Below are positions 38,949 to 48,635 of a stretch of 64,000 bases of DNA, one piece after another; position 1 is the stretch's first letter, and each line of letters opens with the position of its first letter. The position numbers and the translations under genes were made by a program. The notes beneath the pieces are model-generated. The model did not search any database and was not told the origin of the DNA. It was given only the letters and a program-made list of their open reading frames with translations. Source of the DNA: Caldilineaceae bacterium (GTDB lineage Bacteria > Chloroflexota > Anaerolineae > Caldilineales > Caldilineaceae); NCBI GenBank assembly GCA_019637685.1, contig JAHBVF010000020.1:1-64000 (forward strand). Reading direction: 5' to 3'.

Positions 38949-40129
38949 CAAAGGGGGGGATTGGCTTGGGATAGAGCGATCTCCCCTTCCAGCCGCTGGA
39001 TGGCTGCGCGCTGATTCTCAATCACCGCCAGGAGTTCCCGCTGTCTGCGTTCAGCATAGAAGATTGTCAGTTGGTGCAGCCCTCGGCGGGCCGCGCCCAG
39101 CAGGGGGATTCGGTCCACGGGGGAAGGGGTGAGCATTGGCTGCGGGGTTGGGGGCAGGGGATTCCCGGCATTTGCCCAAAGTGCCTGGGGCGTCAGGGGG
39201 GGGCAGAGGGCGGCCAAAGCGCGGGCCGCGGAATGAAGCTGATCCCGGGTGCATTCGGATGTGTGCCACAGGTCCACTGCCATAGGGATAGCCTCCAAAT
39301 AGGCCCGGGTAATCTGCCCCTGCCTATCACCGGCCAGCACAGTGGGCTGATAGGCGGCCTCGGCGGGCAGGAATTCATCCACAAAATGTTGGGGGGACAG
39401 GTGCTTGAGACAGAAGCGCAGTCGCCCCCGCAGCCGCGCCCAGGCGGTGTAGACCGGATCGGTGAATGAGCTGCTCTCTGGGTGGATCAGCACCGATTGG
39501 GGCACAAGAGCCACGCGATAGCCCGCGGCCCGCGCCCGCCAACAATAGTCCACATCTTCGTAATAGCCAGGCCAGAAGCCTGCGTCCAGTGGGCCGATGC
39601 GTTCCAGCACATCCCGGCGCAGAGCCAACGATGCACCGGTGACAAAGGGAACCTCGCGGGGTTGGGTCCCCTGGGCATCCAGCGTTTCCCCATAGCCCCG
39701 ATGGCGGGCCACGGCCAGCGGCCATTCCAAAACGCCGCCCGCGTGCTGCACTGTCTTGCCGTCTGTCAACAGGGCTAGGGATCCCGCGACACCCACGCCG
39801 GGTTCTGCCAACGCCGTCACCAGCCCAGCCAGCCAGCCGGACTGCACAACTGTGTCCTGATTGAGCAGCACCAGCACATCCCCGCTGGCGGCGGCCAATC
39901 CCACATTGCAGCCCCCGGCAAAGCCCAGATTGCGCCCGTTACGGATTAGCCGCGCGCGGGGGAAATCCTTCTCCACAATGGCTGGGGATGCGTCGGCAGA
40001 CCCATTGTCCACCACAACCACTTCCAGGGCAAATGATGCCGGGTCGGTCTGATCAGCCAACGCGGCCAGACAGGCGCGAATCCACTTTTCTCCGTTCCAG
40101 AGGGGAATTATTACTGTGACAGCATTCAT
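38948..40129 (-). CDS. GT2-family glycosyltransferase
   Basis: A GT-A-fold enzyme of about 393 residues. It has the GT2 start VTVIIPLWNGEKWIRACLAA, VVVDNGSADASP, the metal-binding region VLVLLNQDTVVQSGWLAGLV, and the acceptor region PLDAGFWPGYYEDVDYCWRA of the rhamnosyltransferase-like subgroup. The C-terminal 60 residues are a coiled coil (RRQRELLAVIENQRAAIQRL). I use ATG 40129; a TTG at 40165 is possible. Overlaps the following GT4 gene by 1 nt. Confidence 0.88.
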   Translation of the reverse strand: MNAVTVIIPLWNGEKWIRACLAALADQTDPASFALEVVVVDNGSADASPAIVEKDFPRARLIRNGRNLGFAGGCNVGLAAASGDVLVLLNQDTVVQSGWLAGLVTALAEPGVGVAGSLALLTDGKTVQHAGGVLEWPLAVARHRGYGETLDAQGTQPREVPFVTGASLALRRDVLERIGPLDAGFWPGYYEDVDYCWRARAAGYRVALVPQSVLIHPESSSFTDPVYTAWARLRGRLRFCLKHLSPQHFVDEFLPAEAAYQPTVLAGDRQGQITRAYLEAIPMAVDLWHTSECTRDQLHSAARALAALCPPLTPQALWANAGNPLPPTPQPMLTPSPVDRIPLLGAARRGLHQLTIFYAERRQRELLAVIENQRAAIQRLEGEIALSQANPPL

Positions 40130-40196
40130 AGGCGGGCTTTGGGTTGATTGTACAAAACCGGACAAATATCCCTGTTCTGACGCAGCAGGGGGTATC

Positions 40197-41330
40197 CTAG
40201 CGGGCCAAGCCGCGCTGTTCCAGTTCGCTGGCAGCTTTTGTCAGATTGTCCTCAGCCTTTTGGTGGCGCACCCATTCGACCAATTCTGCCACGCCTTCCG
40301 CGAAACTCACTTTCGGCTCATAGCCGAGCAGACGGCGGGCTTTGCTGATGTCCGCATAGCAGTGTCGGATATCACCCGCACGGAATTTATGGGTGATATT
40401 GGCCTCTGTTTTCACCCCCAGATGTTCTGCCAGGGCACAGGCTATATCGCAAATGGTAAAAGGGCGACCTGTGCCCACATTGAACACCTGATAGTTGGCC
40501 TCATCTTTTTCCAGTGCCAACAGATTGGCCTGCACAACATCGGAAATGTGGGTGAAGTCTCGGCTTTGCAGACCGTCCTCGTAGATGAGGGGTGCATTGC
40601 CATTGAGGAGAGAACTGGAAAAGATGGCCGCCACACCCGTATAGGGATTGGAAAGGGCCTGACGGGGGCCGTATACGCTAAAGTAGCGCAGGGCAACCGT
40701 GGGAATGCCATAGGCGCGGCCGATGCTGAGAAACATCTCCTCGTGATCCCGTTTGTTGATGGCATAGATCGATGTGGGATGAATGGGCTTCTCTTCGCCT
40801 GTGGCCTGGGGTATGACTGGCACGCCACACTGAGGGCAGTGTAATTCCCACTGGTGTTGTTCCAGTTGTTCAGTCCTGCGCAGTTGGGGATAGACAATGC
40901 CGTGAGTGGCGCAGCGGTATGCCCCTTCGCCATAAATGGTCATGGAAGAAGCCACAATCATTTTGCGCACAGTGTGCTTCTCGTTGGCAACGATATCGAG
41001 CAGCGTGGCAGCACCCAATGTATTCGTTTTTGTGTAGCGCAGAATATCATACATGGATTGGGCAACACCCACTGCCCCGGCCTGATGATAGACGACTTCC
41101 ATGCCCTCCAAAGCCCCTTGCAAGCGCTCCCGATCGCAGATATCGCCCACCATCAAACGGACATCCGGATGGAGATAATCAGGCCGTTTACGCCCTGCGC
41201 CGTGGACCTGTGGGTCCAGGCTGTCATAGATCGTTACATCGTACCCCTGCCCCAGCAGAGCGTCGGTGATGTGGGAGCCAATAAAGCCAGCCCCTCCGGT
41301 AACCAGTACCCGGGGCGATCGTCGGTTCAT
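40197..41330 (-). CDS. Extended SDR epimerase, dTDP-L-rhamnose 4-epimerase-like
   Basis: A 377-residue NAD-dependent nucleotide-sugar epimerase. The Rossmann loop is TGGAGFIGSH (11-20) and the catalytic YxxxK is in SIYAINKRDHEE. Between strands it has an insert with Cys/His pairs (YRCATHG ... LHCPQCG), a zinc-ribbon-like feature I associate with WbiB/Tle-type dTDP-rhamnose 4-epimerases, and the motif RYFSVYGPRQALSNPYTGVA fits that group. It would supply 6-deoxy-L-talose for the surface glycan. The ATG at 41330 has AGGAGA eight nt upstream; the longer open frame overlapping the next gene is not epimerase-like. Confidence 0.82.
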   Translation of the reverse strand: MNRRSPRVLVTGGAGFIGSHITDALLGQGYDVTIYDSLDPQVHGAGRKRPDYLHPDVRLMVGDICDRERLQGALEGMEVVYHQAGAVGVAQSMYDILRYTKTNTLGAATLLDIVANEKHTVRKMIVASSMTIYGEGAYRCATHGIVYPQLRRTEQLEQHQWELHCPQCGVPVIPQATGEEKPIHPTSIYAINKRDHEEMFLSIGRAYGIPTVALRYFSVYGPRQALSNPYTGVAAIFSSSLLNGNAPLIYEDGLQSRDFTHISDVVQANLLALEKDEANYQVFNVGTGRPFTICDIACALAEHLGVKTEANITHKFRAGDIRHCYADISKARRLLGYEPKVSFAEGVAELVEWVRHQKAEDNLTKAASELEQRGLAR

Positions 41331-41350
41331 TGTGGATTCTCCTGTTGCGC

Positions 41351-42394
41351 TCATAGAATCGCCTCCAGTGCGTTGGCCCAGTCGCCAGCGCGCACAGCCA
41401 AAACGCGCTCGTTGTACAAATAGCGTCGGGCGTTGGCAGCCAGTTCCCCGCGCAGAGCGGCCTCTTCCATAAGCCTGCCCAGCGCGGCGACCCAACTGGC
41501 CGTATCGTTGGCAGCCAGCAGACCCGTCTCCGCGTGGCGCACGCTTCTGCTGTAGACAGGCAGATCGCTGTAAATGCCCGGCGCGCCCAACGCGGCATAA
41601 TCCAGAAATTTGATGTCCGACTTGGCCCGGTTGAAGGGTGTGTCCTGCAAGGGGGCCAGGGCCATATCCCACCGCACGTTGCTGGTGAACCAGGGCAGGA
41701 ATTGGGGATATTCCGGGGTGGGCGGCGTCAGGTGGGTGACGGGAAAGGGCAGGGATTGTAGGTCGTGCCAGAGATTGTCTCTGTTTATGCCGCCAATGAT
41801 CTGTAACTCGAGCGGAAGCCGCGTCGACTGCCCGATCTCCGCCAAAGCAGGCAGAATCATCTCCAGATCGCTGTCGTGGGTTTTTGTCCCCATATAGCCC
41901 AGGACGAACCGCGCCCCATCCCTGCGGGGCATCCGCACGCCCTGGACAATCAGTTGCTCGTCCAGGGCATTACCCACCACCTGAATCTGCGTGTTCAGGC
42001 TGGCGTAGCGGGCACGCAGGGCCGGGGTGGAAACCAGCACGCCATGGGCTTCGTGCAGAAAAATGGAGACGATCTCTCGCTTGGTCTGCGCGGCTGGGCT
42101 GTCGCCCGGTAGAGCCAGCAGATCATCGTCGATCTGATAGATCAGTTTCGCCCCACGATGGTGTACATCCTCGGCTAAGATGGCTGCCATCTCTGGTGTG
42201 CAATCGGGCCGCCAGAGACGATCTACGACGACAATCTCAGCTTCCTGACCGTAGTAGACGGGAGAGATAGTGACGTAGAAACGCTCGGCGATGGATGGGT
42301 GGGCCAGGGGTTGCAGCAGGCGAATGTAGGCGCTGCCGTGGGGCAGGCCAACCGGACTGTATTCGTAGAGGACGAGAAGCCGGGGGATAATCAC
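41351..42394 (-). CDS. GT4-like glycosyltransferase
   Basis: A 347-residue GT-B-like protein. It belongs to the same subfamily as the N-terminal domain of the 1142-residue protein at 54.2 kb: shared strings include IYQIDDDLLALPGD/IYDLDDLLIALPDS, LGYMGTKTHDSDLEMI/IGYCGGHAHGADVEMI and PFNRAKSDIKFLDYAALGAP / LFNRCKSGLKFLEYSALGIP. The start is a GTG at 42394 overlapping the preceding stop in GTGA. The upstream frame extension is a shadow of the preceding gene. Sugar specificity unknown. Confidence 0.82.
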   Translation of the reverse strand: MIIPRLLVLYEYSPVGLPHGSAYIRLLQPLAHPSIAERFYVTISPVYYGQEAEIVVVDRLWRPDCTPEMAAILAEDVHHRGAKLIYQIDDDLLALPGDSPAAQTKREIVSIFLHEAHGVLVSTPALRARYASLNTQIQVVGNALDEQLIVQGVRMPRRDGARFVLGYMGTKTHDSDLEMILPALAEIGQSTRLPLELQIIGGINRDNLWHDLQSLPFPVTHLTPPTPEYPQFLPWFTSNVRWDMALAPLQDTPFNRAKSDIKFLDYAALGAPGIYSDLPVYSRSVRHAETGLLAANDTASWVAALGRLMEEAALRGELAANARRYLYNERVLAVRAGDWANALEAIL

Positions 42395-44883
42395 AGCGCC
42401 CCGCTTTCGCTGTCTTTGCCAAAGAGAACGGCTAAGATATTCAGCGCAGCCCGCTCCGGGAAGAAGGTGCAGACATCTCGGATGGCGTTGGTCCGCAGCC
42501 GGGCACGCAGATATTCGTCGTCCACCAGGGAACGCAGGGCACGCCAGCACGCCTCGGCGGAAGATGTGTCCACCATCAGTACGTTTTCACCGTGACGGGA
42601 AAAGCTGCCCGCGCCCCCCTTCTGCGGGACGATGACCGCAGCCCCACAGGCCATCGCCTCTAATGCGGTCAGGCCCATGGCCTGATAGGTGGAGAAATCG
42701 ACAAAAATGTCCGTCCCCCCCAACAATACGGCCACCCGATCTGTTTCCAACATCCCAGCCAGTTGCCAATCAAAACCCTGGGGCAATTCGGCAAAGCCGG
42801 GGTCGGTGGGGGAGACGCCGAAGAGGGTAATGACGACCCGTTCGCCGTAGTGGCGGGAGAGACGGCGCAGGGTTTCCATTGTCAGCCGGGGGCCGCGGCG
42901 GGGCGAGTTGGGCCGAATCATCGCGGTGATGCGAATTGGAGACGAAACGGACACGGATGACACAGGCGGAGCAGATTCCCACGGATGTTCCAGGGGGCGA
43001 AAGCGATCGATGTCTACGGAGGGGCCGACGATTGCACAGTCTACGCCTGTGTGGGCCAGGACTTCCTGCCGGTTCCACCCGGTTTTGGTGAAGCAGCGCA
43101 GAGCAGGCCGGGCGGTGTAGCTGGCCGCGGCCCGGCGCTGTTCATCGCTGCCCTCGGCAAAAAAGTGAGCCTCGAAGTCCTGGACGTAATAGCCCAGAGC
43201 AGGAGCAGAAGGAGGCAGCCACTCCACGCTTTCGTGCCAGGTGGCGATGACGGCATCAAAAGTCTGCCCCAAAACGCGCGCGCTCTCTGGGCTGCCGTAG
43301 TGGACGGAGAGTCTGTTGTCTGGATAGGCGGCGGCGAAAAGCTGTCGGTTCTGCGTCAGATTGAAAAGATGGACCTCCACACCCATTGCGGCCATTGCAC
43401 CGGCCTCGGCCAGGACAACGTTTGCCCCGCCGCCGGGCGCGTCCACCGGCAGCAGAAAGAGCAGCCGTTTGTCGGAAAAGTGTTGTCGGCCTTCCTCTAC
43501 CAGCGCAAACCGTTCCGCCAGCACAGCCGCCCGCGACCGAATGCCCAGCAGGACCGGCCCGTTGCGCATAGTATCTTCGGCCGCGGCGATGGGAGCGCTG
43601 CCGTAGCGTTCGGTCAAAATCCGGCTGGCGCGCCGGCTCAGTTCCCGGCGGCGGCTATGGGAATAGCTGCGGGATTGGGCGTGGAAAAAGTAGGTGTCGT
43701 CGGCCAGGGCCAGCCGCCAGCCAGCGGCCTGGGCACGCAGACAGTAGTCGTTCTCCTCGCCGTAGCCCGCGCCAAAAGCATCCTCATCGAAATAGCCGAT
43801 GGCGTCGATGACCTCCCGGCGGATGAGTAGACAGAAGCCGTTGAGGAGGGGCATTTTCGGGTAGAGCCGGGCCGAACCGACAGTCAGGGCTGTGGCCCAG
43901 TCGTCGAGTTCCCAGCCGTCGGGCAGGGGGTTTTCAGCCCAGTCTCCCCCCGCGGACAGAGCCGGAATGGACTGGTAGGAGGCGGTGTTGGAGAGGGGAC
44001 CGGCCAGCCCGATTTTCGGGTCGGAATCGGCGCAGGCCAGCAATTTGTCCAACCAGCCGGGGGTGGCGATTGTGTCGCTGTTGAGCAGCAGGACAAAAGG
44101 CGCAGTGCTGGCCCGCAGCCCCCGGTTGGCAGCGAAGGTATAGCCAGTGGCCTCGTCGCTGCGCAGGAGAATGGCGTGGCTGTGCTGGCGGGCGAAGTCG
44201 GCCAGAAAACCCTGGGTAGGCGGGTCACTGCCGTCGTCCACCAGCAGCAGCCGATAGGGTTGGGCCGTGTGGCGCAGCACAGAATCCAGACAGCGCCGTA
44301 CATCTTCCAGGGCATTGTGGACGCAGACGACAAGATCGACGGCTTGGGTGTGGGGCGTAATCGGCGGGCGGGTCGGGGGCAGAGGAATCTCGATGATCTG
44401 ATTGCGATAGCAGCGGCGGGGGCCGATGCGTCGGGTAAAGGCTTTCCAGCGCCAGCGGGCTTCGCCGCGCAGATGCACGAGCAACCCCTTTACTCCCCGC
44501 TGGTTGGCAATGCGCAGCCAGCCCGCGGCCATCTGCAGCATCCCCTCGCGCCGGGAACCGGGGGGCACTGTACGGGCGCGCAGCCGCTGCAAGAATCCCA
44601 ACAACGCATAGCCTGGGCTGTGGCGCAGGCGCTCCCACTCGGCCAGTTCGCTGTGATAATTGGCCTCCCACATCTCTTCGGCCTGGCGGGCGGCCAGCAT
44701 CTCTTTTTCCAGAGCCAGGGCCAAATGGGTTAGCTGGGCCAGACGGGTGTCCTGTTGGCGAGCTGCTGTGCGCAGGGCAGCAATCTCTTGTCGGTAGGCT
44801 TCTACCAGAGGGTCGGTTCGGATACGCTCGGTCTCCGGGTATAGTGCATCAGAGTGGTGGGGAAGATGTCCAGTCACCAGCAA
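42391..44883 (-). CDS. Bifunctional GT2-GT4 glycosyltransferase
   Basis: An 830-residue fusion. Residues 25-90 are a coiled coil (EAYRQEIAALRTAARQQDTR), followed by a linker with SPGYALLGFLQRLRARTVPP and GSRREGMLQ. A GT2 domain (about 182-430) has VDLVVCVHNALEDVRRCLDS, LLLVDDGSD and VLLLNSDTIATPGWLDKLLA. A GT4 domain (about 490-820) begins RLLFLLPVDAPGGGANVVLA and ends in a donor domain (VDFSTYQAMGLTALEAMACG). Such two-headed enzymes add two residues in a row to a repeating glycan. The start may be the TTG at 44883, adjacent to the preceding stop; no good ribosome site is visible. Confidence 0.85.
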   Translation of the reverse strand: MLVTGHLPHHSDALYPETERIRTDPLVEAYRQEIAALRTAARQQDTRLAQLTHLALALEKEMLAARQAEEMWEANYHSELAEWERLRHSPGYALLGFLQRLRARTVPPGSRREGMLQMAAGWLRIANQRGVKGLLVHLRGEARWRWKAFTRRIGPRRCYRNQIIEIPLPPTRPPITPHTQAVDLVVCVHNALEDVRRCLDSVLRHTAQPYRLLLVDDGSDPPTQGFLADFARQHSHAILLRSDEATGYTFAANRGLRASTAPFVLLLNSDTIATPGWLDKLLACADSDPKIGLAGPLSNTASYQSIPALSAGGDWAENPLPDGWELDDWATALTVGSARLYPKMPLLNGFCLLIRREVIDAIGYFDEDAFGAGYGEENDYCLRAQAAGWRLALADDTYFFHAQSRSYSHSRRRELSRRASRILTERYGSAPIAAAEDTMRNGPVLLGIRSRAAVLAERFALVEEGRQHFSDKRLLFLLPVDAPGGGANVVLAEAGAMAAMGVEVHLFNLTQNRQLFAAAYPDNRLSVHYGSPESARVLGQTFDAVIATWHESVEWLPPSAPALGYYVQDFEAHFFAEGSDEQRRAAASYTARPALRCFTKTGWNRQEVLAHTGVDCAIVGPSVDIDRFRPLEHPWESAPPVSSVSVSSPIRITAMIRPNSPRRGPRLTMETLRRLSRHYGERVVITLFGVSPTDPGFAELPQGFDWQLAGMLETDRVAVLLGGTDIFVDFSTYQAMGLTALEAMACGAAVIVPQKGGAGSFSRHGENVLMVDTSSAEACWRALRSLVDDEYLRARLRTNAIRDVCTFFPERAALNILAVLFGKDSESGAL

Positions 44884-46209
44884 TCATCCCAACGGTGGCG
44901 CATAGGCGGGCAAAATCACTGTTGTCAAAACAAAAATGTTTATCAAAATCATCATACTGAGAATCGTTAACACGACCGTTTTTCGGTATTTTCCAGCCAA
45001 AGCCATCCAGCCATAGGCGACAAAAAAACCAATTGATGAAATTGCAGGATAGAAGTATCTGCCTTGGGGCTGGATGGTAGTTAGATTAAAAAGAAGAAAG
45101 GTTATCAAGACAAAAATGATAGAAAGCAAAAAAATCAGGATTGCATTCCGTTGATTGCTTGTGAAAGAGTCTGCAGATCGTACAGAAGCGTATATCCCAA
45201 AACACAAACCTGTCAGGCCAATACTATCTAGAGGAATAAGCAAAGGCACGGGGACGGGAAGATTCATCCAGCCAAAGCGCCCCCAAAATGAGGAGTGGGT
45301 CAGAGGGATCAGATCGATAAAGTGAGTGGGAATCAAAAAGTCTCTACGAATTCCAGTAGCATTGGGTGAACCAAGCAACCTTTCGAAAAGATCGGGCCAT
45401 AGCAACCAACTGATAAAAAAAAGAGATAGAGCGGAGAGTAGATAAAAGACGAAATGAACTATTGTATTGACAAAAGACCGACGCTTTTTTGTGAGATTTA
45501 TCAGAGCAAGGGCTGCGGCAAGGGGCAAGAGGAACCAGCTTGTCATCTTCACTGCCACCGCTGGCGCAGAAGCAAATCCTGCGGTGACCCAATCACGGCG
45601 CTCAGGGACACTCTGAAGCACAACACTATTCAGAAGGCCAAAGATACCTAGCGTAGTGCAAAAGATTGCAAGTGTGTCATTGGTTATATAGGCATGAAGA
45701 AACATAAATTGAGGAATGAAGGCAACAAAACCAGCCGTCAGTTCTGGTAGCCAAGGTTCTTTGGGCAAAATCCGTTTGGATAGACAGAAGACAAGGAGAA
45801 CCGTCCCCAACCCAAGCAAAACAGAAAAAAGACGTAACAGATGAGGTTCGGTTATAGGAGGGATTGTAGGCGCAAAGACACGGTTTTGTGTGGCTATGAC
45901 TGTTGGAAAGTCTGTGAAGGGTGGAAGAAAACTTAGAGTACGATTCATCTTTAGAATCAAACCACTAAACGCATAATATGCGGGAGGCTGGTACCATTCG
46001 TAGCCTGTAATTACATTTTGCAACCATCCACCTGGCAACCAAGCCGCACGAGGCTGAGGTTGGCCATAGCGGGCGAAGTGATCAGCATAGATGAAATGGG
46101 CCGGTTCGTCCGGGGCTTCCCACAACGGGACGGCAATGGCATAGCTACTGGCGAGTATGAGATAGAAAAGACATATCCCAAGGATTGGCTGTTTCATGGA
46201 TTTGAGCAT
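44884..46209 (-). CDS. DUF2142-type polytopic membrane protein
   Basis: A 441-residue protein of about eleven membrane helices. Soon after helix 1 it has AVPLWEAPDEPAHFIYADHF and later EWYQPPAYYAFSGLILKM, the same signature as the 783-residue protein at 28-30 kb, so both are probably GT-C-like transferases. Here the C-terminal beta-rich domain is absent. ATG 46209 or ATG 46197 (ATGA overlap with the preceding stop) could start it. The gene has a very low G+C content (24 of 60 bases at 45001-45060), unlike the glycosyltransferase genes to its left. Confidence 0.7.
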   Translation of the reverse strand: MLKSMKQPILGICLFYLILASSYAIAVPLWEAPDEPAHFIYADHFARYGQPQPRAAWLPGGWLQNVITGYEWYQPPAYYAFSGLILKMNRTLSFLPPFTDFPTVIATQNRVFAPTIPPITEPHLLRLFSVLLGLGTVLLVFCLSKRILPKEPWLPELTAGFVAFIPQFMFLHAYITNDTLAIFCTTLGIFGLLNSVVLQSVPERRDWVTAGFASAPAVAVKMTSWFLLPLAAALALINLTKKRRSFVNTIVHFVFYLLSALSLFFISWLLWPDLFERLLGSPNATGIRRDFLIPTHFIDLIPLTHSSFWGRFGWMNLPVPVPLLIPLDSIGLTGLCFGIYASVRSADSFTSNQRNAILIFLLSIIFVLITFLLFNLTTIQPQGRYFYPAISSIGFFVAYGWMALAGKYRKTVVLTILSMMILINIFVLTTVILPAYAPPLG

Positions 46210-48635
46210 ATATGCCCCCGCTCGAACAGCCATATCTGGGCTTGGTCTTCCTGATGAAGCAACTTGAAGTCAGGGTTTCCCTCCAGCCATGTTGCAGGTA
46301 TGAGAGATTGGGAGCCATAACCGACTTGCCCTTGGCGCTGCCCAATATAAACATGGGTTATGCCTGCACTGCAAAGGATTGGGTTCAGGTGGTCTGGGTT
46401 GCCAGCACTGCGAGACACATCTACGATCAATTGACGAATTTCTGCTCTGTCGGTTTGGGGTGTAATCTTCTCCGTTGCGTAAGGCATTGGTGGAATGTTG
46501 TTCGTTCGTTTTGTATAGAATGGGAGCCACCAGCCAGCATCTGATCCAACAGCCATGCTATCATCGTAAGCCAGGAAGCCGTTCACCAGGAAGTGTGCAT
46601 CATCCGGGACATTCGCTGTAATCCACCGGAACGCGGCGATATCAGATTGAGTCACCATTTGATGGGATGCTGTATCGATGATACGAAATTGCGTCCTTGC
46701 GCCGGTGAGTATGACGACAAAAATCAGGGCCAAGATAGCATACGATGATAGAGGGAAGTGTTCAATTTTGGCAATGCAAAAGGAGAAGAGCCAGCCGAGG
46801 AGTAGCGAAATCGGGATATAGGCGCCAATAATCACCAAAAAATTGGTGATCCACCCAGTCCCTGGCAAACCGAGCAGGAAGGGATTGGTCATTATAAAAA
46901 CAAACAGAGCGAAAAACACCATAGGAACAGCAAGTTCACGTCGTTTCCAGAAGGCGACAAGCCAAGCAACTAAGGCCCCGATCCAGAGATAAAGCGGATA
47001 GTATTCGCCAAAGCTGGACCAAGCTTGAAGTTCTTGCCATAGCGCCGCATTGGTGTTTACATCCCGCGTTACGACCGTTGTAAATGCGCTGGACAGTCGC
47101 CCATTGCTGATGATTATTACCCAAGGTATGATTAACAACGCAGCAAACAAAGCAACCCCGGCTAGCCCTAACAGACGAAGCACCCACTCGCGTAGATTAT
47201 TTCTAAATAACCAAAGCCCCCAAAGTGCCCATGCCAGCCCGGCAGCAACAGCCACGGTAGCCACACGATAATGAGTCAGCACCAAACCAGCGGTAAGCAG
47301 CGTTATGAGGAACAACAAACGCACTTTCGGCCGTATCCGCTCGGTCAGCCATAGATCAATGAACCACAACAAAACGGGGAAGATTATCTGACCGGCCAAT
47401 TGCGTATATCGCCCCCAGTTGACGTAGTACCCAGGCATTTGGGAAAGAAAGCCCGCTATCAGCACAGCCCCAATGCCAGCCCATCGGCGGCGGCTACTCA
47501 AGCGAAACGCCAGAGGAAACAGCGCCAGCACGGCAAGAACATTGAGTATTTGTCCCGCGATTAAGACAGACTGTGGGGCATCCATACGGGTGATCCACTC
47601 CCAAACGGCGGCAGCGGTGTGAAATCCGAAGTGATACGTGAATGTCTGGATAGGCGCGTAAGGATACCAGGAATCGAAAAGCCCGCCATTTTCTACCAAC
47701 AGTTGCACAATGACTGTATGGTGAACTGAATCGCCCCACATGGGAGCGGGCAAAGTTCGTACTGGCAAAATACGCACAACGATCAACAGAATAAGCAGCC
47801 CGAGGAGAACCCAATCAGGCAATCGCTTAGCTTCACCCACGGTTCGCAATTTACCTGGCAACGCAGCGATCTGTGTTCGCCCGATCCATAGAACGCACAC
47901 TCCACCAATCATTCCGGGAATCCAAGCCAGCCATTCTCCAATGGCAAGACCCATCACTCGATTCGCCAAGAAGATAAGTGGGTAAAGGGCAATGCTTACA
48001 CCTGTGGCCAGACCCAAGCGCTCTCCCCAATGCAATGGATAATTCGCCAAAAGCCAATTCACCAATGCCAGCCCAGGAACCACATAGAGAAACAGGCCGA
48101 TCCCAATAATGCTTAGCAGATGTAACCCAAACCGAAGCAAATCAAGAACAATCGTTTGGCCTTCATACACAGCAGCAAAGACGACATCGCCTTCTTGGGC
48201 CACGTCATCTTTGTACATCGTACCATTTAAATATACATCTTGCTTTGATGCACTGATTAGAAGATCAGCGCCTTCGACAAAGAAATAATAACGCCGGCCG
48301 TGGGAGTCTGTTTGGATTGGAAATGAAAAGCGAACAATCCCAGGAGCGTCTATTGAGTTATCTAGGCGCACCATTACCAAATCATCTTGGCTGGATACGC
48401 TCGAACGTATATGTAATATTGGTGTGGTATTGTCTGCTGATGAGGAGGCAAGGGATAATTCGATCACTTTCAAGCCAGCATGCTGTGCGATGAACGTTTG
48501 GCCTACTTTGTGATCGAAGGGTATATAGACGCTGTCCTGTGGTTGAATCGTGTCTGTAAAGCTATTCGCAACGCAACCGGAGAGGAGGAGATTGAAGAAT
48601 AATCCTAGGAATACTATCTGGCATCGAAGAATCAT
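46194..48635 (-). CDS. Large GT-C-like membrane protein with lipobox-like start
   Basis: An 813-residue protein. The N-terminus (MILRCQIVFLGLFFNLLLSGC) ends in a lipobox-like LSGC, then about 150 residues of extracytoplasmic beta-rich sequence (SVYIPFDHKVGQTFIAQHAG), then about twelve membrane helices with an embedded acidic/aromatic loop (GDSVHHTVIVQLLVENGGLF, TFTYHFGFHTAAAVWEWITR) as in GT-C-like proteins, and a C-terminal periplasmic part. I choose ATG 48635 because it overlaps the previous gene in ATGA and gives a sensible signal sequence. Substrate unknown. Confidence 0.68.
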   Translation of the reverse strand: MILRCQIVFLGLFFNLLLSGCVANSFTDTIQPQDSVYIPFDHKVGQTFIAQHAGLKVIELSLASSSADNTTPILHIRSSVSSQDDLVMVRLDNSIDAPGIVRFSFPIQTDSHGRRYYFFVEGADLLISASKQDVYLNGTMYKDDVAQEGDVVFAAVYEGQTIVLDLLRFGLHLLSIIGIGLFLYVVPGLALVNWLLANYPLHWGERLGLATGVSIALYPLIFLANRVMGLAIGEWLAWIPGMIGGVCVLWIGRTQIAALPGKLRTVGEAKRLPDWVLLGLLILLIVVRILPVRTLPAPMWGDSVHHTVIVQLLVENGGLFDSWYPYAPIQTFTYHFGFHTAAAVWEWITRMDAPQSVLIAGQILNVLAVLALFPLAFRLSSRRRWAGIGAVLIAGFLSQMPGYYVNWGRYTQLAGQIIFPVLLWFIDLWLTERIRPKVRLLFLITLLTAGLVLTHYRVATVAVAAGLAWALWGLWLFRNNLREWVLRLLGLAGVALFAALLIIPWVIIISNGRLSSAFTTVVTRDVNTNAALWQELQAWSSFGEYYPLYLWIGALVAWLVAFWKRRELAVPMVFFALFVFIMTNPFLLGLPGTGWITNFLVIIGAYIPISLLLGWLFSFCIAKIEHFPLSSYAILALIFVVILTGARTQFRIIDTASHQMVTQSDIAAFRWITANVPDDAHFLVNGFLAYDDSMAVGSDAGWWLPFYTKRTNNIPPMPYATEKITPQTDRAEIRQLIVDVSRSAGNPDHLNPILCSAGITHVYIGQRQGQVGYGSQSLIPATWLEGNPDFKLLHQEDQAQIWLFERGHICSNP

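Noticed and set aside
41331..41672. Upstream extension of the epimerase frame into the GT4-like gene
   Set aside because: It reads another frame of a supported gene, and a good ribosome site precedes ATG 41330.
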